From assembly GCA_963556495.2 (NCBI GenBank), contig OY747716.1:10325071-10389070 (forward strand): DNA of 64,000 nucleotides, in the 5' to 3' direction. Origin of the DNA: Valencia hispanica (taxonomy: Eukaryota; Chordata; Actinopteri; Cyprinodontiformes; Valenciidae). The notes beneath the pieces were generated by a model, which was given only the letters and a program-made list of their open reading frames with translations, had not been told where the DNA came from and searched no databases. Shown here in pieces: positions 58,252-64,000 of this stretch (positions within the stretch are counted from its first letter, which is position 1; each line of letters starts with the position of its first letter). The translations under genes were made by a program, and so were the position numbers.

Positions 58252-59828
58252 CAGTGGCTTGCAAAAGTATTCAACCCCCTTGAACTTTTCCACATTTTGT
58301 CACATTACAGCCACAAACATGAATCAATTTTATTGGAATTCCACGTGAAAGACCAAAACAAAGTGGTGTACACGTGAGAAGTGGAATGAAAATCATACAT
58401 AATTCCAAACATTTTTTATAAATAAATAACTGAAAAGTTACTCAGCCCCCTTTGGTCTGAGTGCAGTCAGTTGCCCATAGACATTGCCAGATGAGTGCTA
58501 ATGACTAAATAGAGTGCACCTGTGTGTAATCTAATGTCAGTACAAATACAGCTGCCCTGTGACGGCCTCAGAGGTTGTCTAAGAGAATGTTGGGAGCAAC
58601 AACACCATGAAGTCCAAAGAACACACCAGACAGGTCAGGGATAAAGTTACTGAGAAATTTAAAGCAGGCTTAGGCTACAAAAAGATTTCCCAAGCCTTGA
58701 ACATCCCACGGAGCGCTGTTCAAGCGATCATTCAGAAATGGAAGGAGTATGGCACAACTGTAAACCTACCAAGACAAGTCCGTCCACCTAAACTCACAGG
58801 CCGAACAAGGAGAGCGCTGATCAGAAATGCAGCCAAGAGGCCCATGGTGACTCTGGACGAGCTGCAGAGATCTACAGCTCAGGTGGGGGAATCTGTCCAT
58901 AGGACAACTATTAGTGGTGCACTGCACAAAGTTGGCCTTTATGGAAGAGTGGCAAGAAGAAAGAAAACAATAAGAAGTCCTGTTTGCAGTTTGCCACAAG
59001 CCATGTGGGGGACACAGCAAACATGTGGAAGAAGGTGCTCTGGTCAGATGAGACCAAAATGGCCACATGGCCAAAATGCAAAACGCTATGTGTGGCGGAA
59101 AACTAACACTGCACATCACTCTGAACACACCATCCCCACTGTCAAATATGGTGGTGGCAGCATCATGCTCTGGGGGTGCTTCTCTTCAGCAGGGACAGGG
59201 AAGCTGGTCAGAGTTGATGGGAAGATGGATGGAGCCAAATACAGGGCAATCTTGGAAGAAAACCTCGTGGAGTCTGCAAAAGACTTGAGACTGGGGCGGA
59301 GGTTCACCTTCCAGCAGGACAACGACCCTAAACATAAAGCCAGGGTAACAATGGAATGGTTTAAAACAAAACATATCCATGTGTTAGAATGGCCCAGTCA
59401 AAGTCCAGATCTAAATCCAATCGAGAATCTGTGGCAAGATCTGAAAACTGCTCTTCACAAATGCTGTCCATCTAATCTGACTGAGCTGGAGCTGTTTTGT
59501 AAAGAAGAATGGACAAGAATTTCAGTCTCTAGATGTGCAAAGCTGGTAGAGACATACCCTAAAAGACTGGCAGCTGGAATTGCAGCAAAAGGTGGTTCTA
59601 CAAAGTATTGACTCTGGGGGCTGAATAATTACGCACACCCCACTTTTCAGTTATTTATTTGTAAAAAATGTTTGGAATCATGTATGATTTTTGTTCCACT
59701 TCTCACGTGTACACCACTTTGTATTGGTCTTTCACGTGGAATTCCAATAAAATTGATTCATGTTTGTGGCTGTAATGTGACAAAATGCAGAAAAATTCAA
59801 GGGGGACGAATAACTTTGCAAGCCACTG
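58252..59828 (+). mobile_element. Structurally complete Tc1 transposon
   Basis: 1577 bp between TA dinucleotides (58250-58251 and 59829-59830). Long TIRs of about 188 bp (58252-58439 and 59642-59828) start CAGTGGCTTGCAAAAGTATT and are nearly identical to each other, including the inner 'ccacgtgaaagaccaa' and 'gtggtgtacacgtgagaagt' blocks. This fits Tc1 elements with long IR/DR-type ends. The single transposase ORF lies between them. A 5'-half copy is at 38136. The similarity between TIRs suggests fairly recent insertion. Confidence 0.93.
58607..59611 (+). pseudogene. Tc1 transposase, open but internally frame-shifted
   Basis: 334 codons from ATG, close to the usual 340 for Tc1 transposases, which cut and paste the element at TA. 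Residues 1-55 hold the first HTH (GYKKISQALNIPRSAVQAII, QKWKEYGTTVNLP). Residues 66-120 hold the GRPR-like linker and second HTH (TGRTRRALIRNAAKRP, HRTTISGALHKVGLYGR). Residues 180-192 give YGGGSIMLWGCF. D240/D238 lies in FQQDNDPKH and E273 in DLNPIENLWQD, with 34 residues between D238 and E273. However, residues about 124-155 are in the wrong frame: the canonical WSDET block with the first catalytic Asp (GAT at 59047-59049) is encoded in another frame. Two compensating indels (about 58970-58985 and 59058-59075) explain this. The protein is therefore expected to be catalytically dead. Confidence 0.9.
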
Positions 59829-59830
59829 TA

Positions 59831-60130
59831 CTATAGCTTAGCAAAGCAAAGTGCATATTATATACTAAACATAGTTAATCACACAAACAACAACTTGTCT
59901 GATTGTGTCAACAGATATCTCATCCATGAAAATCATGAGGGCGTTTTCCTCGATCCAGACGTCAGCTTCCATGACAGGAGGAGGGCTGGTCCACCAGATC
60001 GGAATTAAATCTCCCAAAAGTGAGCACAAGCTTTAAGCCATGAACACAGATATGCTGTTAAATTTTATCCTGCATCTTTGATATGAGGTAAAATATGTTT
60101 CAATAGAACTATAATCATGTCTCTGTGCTG
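59831..60130. other. No recognised feature
   Basis: Nothing assigned. Confidence 0.4.
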
Positions 60131-60134
60131 TTGT

Positions 60135-60282
60135 GGTATTAAAGGGCAAAATAGGACAAATGTATCAGTGGTGTTCAACTTTGAGAGCTTTTGTCCTGCA
60201 TGTTTTGGATGTGTCCCTGCTACAACGCAGCTGTGGCTAAATCAACCTTTCATTTTGATTGAAGTGTGTTGGATCAGGATAA
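60135..60282 (+). repeat. Dispersed repeat B, copy 2
   Basis: Mate of 1425-1568, with 'gtgttcaactttgagagctt', 'ttgtcctgcatgttttggat' and 'gattgaagtgtgttggatca'. Diverged. Confidence 0.5.
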
Positions 60283-60295
60283 CAAGATAGGGATA

Positions 60296-60659
60296 TACAG
60301 TAGAACAGGGCCAGCCGAAGGTCATTTGGAGCCTGAAGCAGAACTTGATTTGGGGCTCATACTCCTGTTCAAAACACCAGCACCATTAACAGCGTCTCAG
60401 TACAGATGTGGTGGAATCTCGCAAAGGGGGTGGAGCTTAAAGCGATCAGAAATAAATGGTTATACTGTGCTAAGATGTGTTTATCGAGAAACCAAAGCTC
60501 ATCTTTTAATTAATTGATGCTGAAATATCAAATCAAACTTAATAACGTTGTTGATCTGTGGTCTGTGTTTAAATTAAAGCATTTATTGGAGGGCACTGAT
60601 GGTCTGGGGGCCCTAAGAAGTGGGTCAGTTCGCTGGTGACTTGGGCCAGCTCTGCTGTA
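60296..60659. mobile_element. Small TA-flanked MITE
   Basis: Left TACAGTAGAACAGGGCC (60296-60312) and right inverse TACAGCAGAGCTGGCCC (60643-60659) match at 13 of 17. Both begin with TA, as expected for TA target duplication. About 364 bp, no transposase. Confidence 0.5.
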
Positions 60660-60934
60660 CAATCACGTATGATATGATGTACAGTAACAATGATGTATGC
60701 CAATCAAGGATTCAATCATAACTGTAGACACAGTATACGCTTTTGTCAAACCACTCAGAAAGAAAAATAATGTGGAACTCACCATTCAAAGCTACATATT
60801 ATTGACAGAACAAAGCCATCTCGAAGAAAAATGATCTTTTACATGCACAAGAGTCCAGTTATTTGTCCTCCAGTATAATAGCTAGTCCACAACAAGTCTT
60901 ACGTCCACACTGCAACACAATCTGCTGCTCAAAG

Positions 60935-61333
60935 GGGGGGCATCGACTGGGGTGATGCTCCCAGTAACTGAGCATCCTCCGTATCCTTTTATCAACTTTT
61001 TACCTTCTTTAATATAGAAAGTACTCCTACATCAGTTCTTTTTGTTTATTGTGTGTCTCTCCTCAGTCTTCTCAAACCCCCAGACAGTTGTGGCAGATGG
61101 CCGCTCGTACTGAGCCTGGTTCTGCTGAAGGTTTCTTCCTGTTAAAGGGGAGTTTTTCCTCTCCACTGTCGCTACATGCTTGCTCAGTATGAGAGATTGC
61201 TGAGGGATTGCAATGGTTGGAGTCTGCATGAATGGGGCACAACCTCAAGTCAATGACTCAAAGCGATTTGCTGGGATTCCTTAAATAGAAATCTAGCTAA
61301 AACTTTAAACTGATTGGGATGTTTGTATGATTG
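60935..61333 (+). mobile_element. LINE 3' UTR, copy 5 (interrupted)
   Basis: Conserved block as at 55414, with 'ttcctgttaaaggggagttt' and 'gctacatgcttgctcagtat'. It stops after 'gattgggatgtttgtatgat' where copy 4 continues, because the LTR-like sequence starting at 61334 is inserted. The expected continuation is not found further right in the window. Confidence 0.7.
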
Positions 61334-61660
61334 TGTTGTGACACAGATAGGCAGGTTTTGGCTATGAATAATTATGAGTAATTGCTTAGGGCAATTATTA
61401 ATAAGATTAATAATTTTATGTCAAAATTTCCAAGTTTGGGGCACCACCTGGGATCCAGGGGATAATTTATAGCCAGTATAGTTCAGTCTCAGTTAATGTT
61501 TATGATTACCTGCCTGATAAGTCTGAGATAATTAAACAATAGATTAAGGAATAAGTTATTGGCGTTCTTTGAACAGCAAGTTACTACACATATATGTGGA
61601 ACAGTGGTAAACACGACTTTTCAAAATAAAAGTTTATTACAAAAATAATTCAACCTTCAG
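61334..61660 (-). mobile_element. LTR family, copy 2 (3' end of the LTR)
   Basis: Begins TGTTGTGACACAGATAGGCA, then shares 'ggctatgaataattatga', 'taattgcttagggcaattat', 'gttcagtctcagtta' and 'gagataattaaacaatagat' with 16712-16945. AATAAA on the minus strand sits at about 61630, the same offset (about 300 bp) as in the copy at 16712. Similarity fades after about 61560. The other end could not be found and may lie beyond 64000. Confidence 0.6.
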
Positions 61661-62470
61661 TTAAAATGCTTTAATTAACTATCTCACAAAGCTAGTAACA
61701 CACTACTAAGTAAAAGGAAGAATGAATAATAAAACTAACTACCAAAAGTGAAATGAATATGCAAAGAAGTAGAAACAATAACCAATAAATTGAGCGTGAC
61801 ATCACAGTTCAGTATGAATATGTTTTCTCAAAGACCAAGGCTTGTATTGAAGGGTTTTGAGAGTGAAGTTAAGTTAGTCTTAAACTAATTGTGATTAGTT
61901 TAAGACTAATTAGTACCTTTGGTTTGTTTTCAAACCACCAATTCACAATGCAAAGCAGAAGTGAAGACAGAAACATTCTTTGGGGGAAGTAATGTTTCAT
62001 TAAGCCATTGGCTGAATTAGAAATCAATAACCTTTGGAGAATGGATTTCTATTTTATGGATCGTCACCACAGTGATTGATCTAATTTTGTATTTCAACAT
62101 ACTCAGAAAGCGGTTTCAAAAGCGACTTAAATGATTTGTTCTCTGTTTAAACTTCGGTTTTAAAGCTGACATGCCGGTGGTGCTAATTTAGTGCTAGCAT
62201 TACTAGCAATAAGAATTGGCTTGTACTAAATAACTAGAAACTGTCATGAAATTTAAAGGGGGTCTGCTACATGGTGCATTATCAGTCGGACCCCCAATCA
62301 GATGTTATGTTGCTGAGTTAGGTCCAGCAAGATTGATGGATTAAGCATCAAAACTTAAATAGCTAAAAAAAGCATGTTATAAGTTATAAATAGTTATGTT
62401 AAATGCTAATGCTACCTAGCATAATAATTCTAAATAGCATGTTATCATCATCTAAGACGTTTGAATACAA
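61661..62470. other. No recognised gene; probably LTR-element continuation
   Basis: AT-rich. A near-palindrome 'ttagtcttaaactaattgtg'/'attagtttaagactaatta' lies at 61876-61913. It may belong to the LTR element, but no coding or matching end is seen. Confidence 0.35.
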
Positions 62471-62479
62471 TTTTAAGGG

Positions 62480-62675
62480 GTGTGAATATTTTTGTAAAGG
62501 GTGTGAACACCTCTAAACATTGCTTCGCAATGCATAGACTATCTGAAGGAGTGTAAATACTTTTGTAAGGAGTGTGAACACTTCTATGCATTGCTTTTTC
62601 TAAGGGGTGTAAATACATTTGTAAGGGTCGTGAACACTCGTAAGCATTGCTTTGCTATGCATAGACTATTTGAGA
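62480..62675. repeat. Three-unit tandem repeat
   Basis: Units start at 62480, 62551 and 62607 with 'gtgt(g/a)aata', then 'tttgtaa', 'gtgaacac' and 'cattgctt'. Lengths are about 71, 56 and 69 bp. The middle unit lacks the 'gcatagactat' end. A short AGAC/GAGA run follows. Confidence 0.75.
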
Positions 62676-63215
62676 GAGAGACACAGACAGAGAGACAGAC
62701 AGTACCTCTATGTAATAATAATTTCAGCAGTAGTGTAAAACAGTAAACTGCTTTTATCTTATATAGTACATCTAAAGGCATTTATTTTTTAGCTTGTTTG
62801 AGTCTTTTTTTGAAAGTCCAGCATAGATGTTAGGTAAAGCTGCTTGAGTCTTACTAGTTAAATGGAACCTAATTCCTTTGCTGATCTACTGTGTTATCAG
62901 ATTTAAATGTATTCCCAAACTGTTAATATGGGCTCTTTCTCCTCAGTGACCCAGGTGTGCTGTTGCCTAGTAACAAGCCTTTCAGACTGTATCTTTTGAT
63001 CTATCGGTGCGTTTCCAGTATCGGAACTTCAAGGTAATTTAAACAGATCTTTTTATGATGGGGTAATCTGTTGGCCCGCTCATCTCAGCCGCTGTGTCTG
63101 CATACATAATCGGTCCTTTAAGGAATCAGCTGAAGACAATCACATATCAAGACTGTTTCAGCAGTGAGCAGCATCACTGATCAGGGCAAAAAGGCGCCCA
63201 CAGCAGCAGAAATAA
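62676..63215. other. Upstream region of the THAP exon
   Basis: No TATA box or clear promoter was recognised. GC content rises toward 63180-63220. Confidence 0.35.
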
Positions 63216-63221
63216 CAAGAG

Positions 63222-63689
63222 ATGAACATGTTGCTGTGTTTTCGTTTGCAATTGTTGTGGAGTTGTGAAGGCTGTACAAACAGCAGCCTGTCAGGACATC
63301 GAGTCCACAAATTTCCAAATGAAAACAAAAACAGAGCCATCTTCCGTTCCTGGGTGCGTTTTGTGCAGCTGAAAAGACGAGATTTCACTTCTGCTTCGGC
63401 TACGAAAAACGCGGTAATTTGTGGCGCTCACTTCAGACCAGAGGATTACCATCCCAGCGTTGTGATGGAGTTCAACATGGGATGCAGAAGCAAAGATCAG
63501 GTACGACTGACACAAGGCGCACTTCCTTCAGTGCACACAACTTTATCGGCACCGCTGTCAGCGGCTGTTTCTGGGGCTGCAGCGGGCGGGAGATGCGGTC
63601 ACAGATCCATCAGAGGCTCAGCTCTATGCAGACAGGATCTTGGCATTGGAAGTATTGTTGTCTGCACTGTTAATTACCAACTTTGTTGA
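63222..63689 (+). CDS. THAP-domain protein, exon or short gene (partial)
   Basis: 155 codons from ATG. Residues about 13-105 form a THAP (C2CH) DNA-binding domain: C15-x2-C18, GHRVHKFPNE (27-34 region with the H-x-F-P motif), the W44 position in FRSWVRF, C67-x2-H70 in VICGAHF, FRPEDY, and the closing GALPSV (usual AVPS/T). Spacing C18 to C67 is 48 residues, within the known range. The start is slightly unusual, since THAP domains normally begin within a few residues of Met and here 14 precede the first Cys. The last 50 residues are low complexity and resemble no known tail, so the frame may run past a splice donor; CAG|GTACGA at 63501 would cut before GALPSV and is less likely. It could be a host THAP gene or a domesticated or transposon-borne THAP exon. 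Confidence 0.75.
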   Translation: MNMLLCFRLQLLWSCEGCTNSSLSGHRVHKFPNENKNRAIFRSWVRFVQLKRRDFTSASATKNAVICGAHFRPEDYHPSVVMEFNMGCRSKDQVRLTQGALPSVHTTLSAPLSAAVSGAAAGGRCGHRSIRGSALCRQDLGIGSIVVCTVNYQLC

Positions 63690-63776
63690 AAGAACAATCT
63701 CAAAAATTAGATGCGACGTGATGTGAGTTGACAAATAAGCAGTACAAAAGGGGTATCAGGAAAATGTGTACGTCGC

Positions 63777-63798
63777 CTCTCTCTCTCTCTCTCTCTCT
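63777..63798. repeat. CT microsatellite
   Basis: About 11 CT units. No other feature was recognised between 63690 and 64000. Confidence 0.85.
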
Positions 63799-64000
63799 AG
63801 TGCTATACCACTATACGTGAACGGATATTAATTAGTTTGAGACAACTTAGAAAAGCTCATTATTGTTTATTATTGGCACAGATCAATTCTATACTAGCTG
63901 ACAGATACTAGTGTCTTTTTATTTTCTAGTTCATGACACACAAGTTTATGCTAACATCGGTCTCTCTCTCCACTGATTTTCCTGACACCACAGCTCTATC

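Noticed and set aside
58766..59128. 120-codon minus frame
   Set aside because: Antisense shadow of the Tc1 transposase.
62480..62675. CRISPR-like array
   Set aside because: Units are adjacent without unique spacers, and the host is a eukaryote.
63419..63673. 84-codon frame overlapping the THAP frame
   Set aside because: A different frame from the clear THAP domain. Cys-rich by chance.

Overview
The window looks like teleost fish nuclear DNA. It is AT-rich and intron/intergenic-like, with no operons, no dense reading frames and no rRNA or true tRNA genes. It carries a mix of repeats typical of fish: several Tc1/mariner lineages, PIF/Harbinger and hAT-type DNA elements, tRNA-derived SINEs, L2/CR1- and Rex1-type LINE fragments, LTR pieces, and AC, TA, GATG and CT microsatellites. 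Family names are assigned from recognisable protein motifs, terminal repeats and target-site duplications (TSDs) read by eye. No database was searched.

Layout. 0-9.8 kb: a terminal-inverted-repeat (TIR) family with a THAP-like exon (here 'family A', copies 1 and 2), a TA microsatellite, a HARBI1-type Harbinger relic with introns, a LINE-end/Harbinger chimera, and a SINE split by a hAT-type element with an 8-bp TSD. 9.8-12.5 kb: a nest of elements (LINE 3' UTR, then family A copy 3, then a small MITE and an L2 LINE). 12.5-24 kb: a Tc1 relic, family A copy 4 split by a 1.49-kb LTR, a GGCCCC hexanucleotide repeat, SINEs and a Rex1-like LINE. 24-33 kb: Tc1 relics of three lineages, two of them split by later insertions, plus a 614-bp MITE with hairpins. 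33-46 kb: a hAT-like element, LINE 3' ends, a truncated Tc1, another Tc1 relic and a GATG microsatellite. 46-54 kb: a Tc1 relic holding an L2 fragment, then a nearly full-length minus-strand L2-type LINE whose reverse-transcriptase catalytic box is split by a solo LTR. 54-61 kb: a Sleeping-Beauty-like relic, more LINE 3' ends, and a structurally complete Tc1 element (58252-59828) with long TIRs and a 334-codon ORF. 61-64 kb: a second copy of the large LTR family, a short tandem repeat, and the only plausible host-type coding exon, a THAP zinc-finger domain at 63222-63689.

Function. Nothing here forms a pathway. The content is a record of successive transposition. The order of insertion can be read directly from the nesting: older DNA transposons and LINE tails are broken by younger LINEs, LTRs and MITEs. 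The most notable points are the THAP-like exon carried by family A, the Tc1 ORF that is open but has its first catalytic Asp in the wrong frame, and the solo LTR sitting exactly in a LINE's YADD box.
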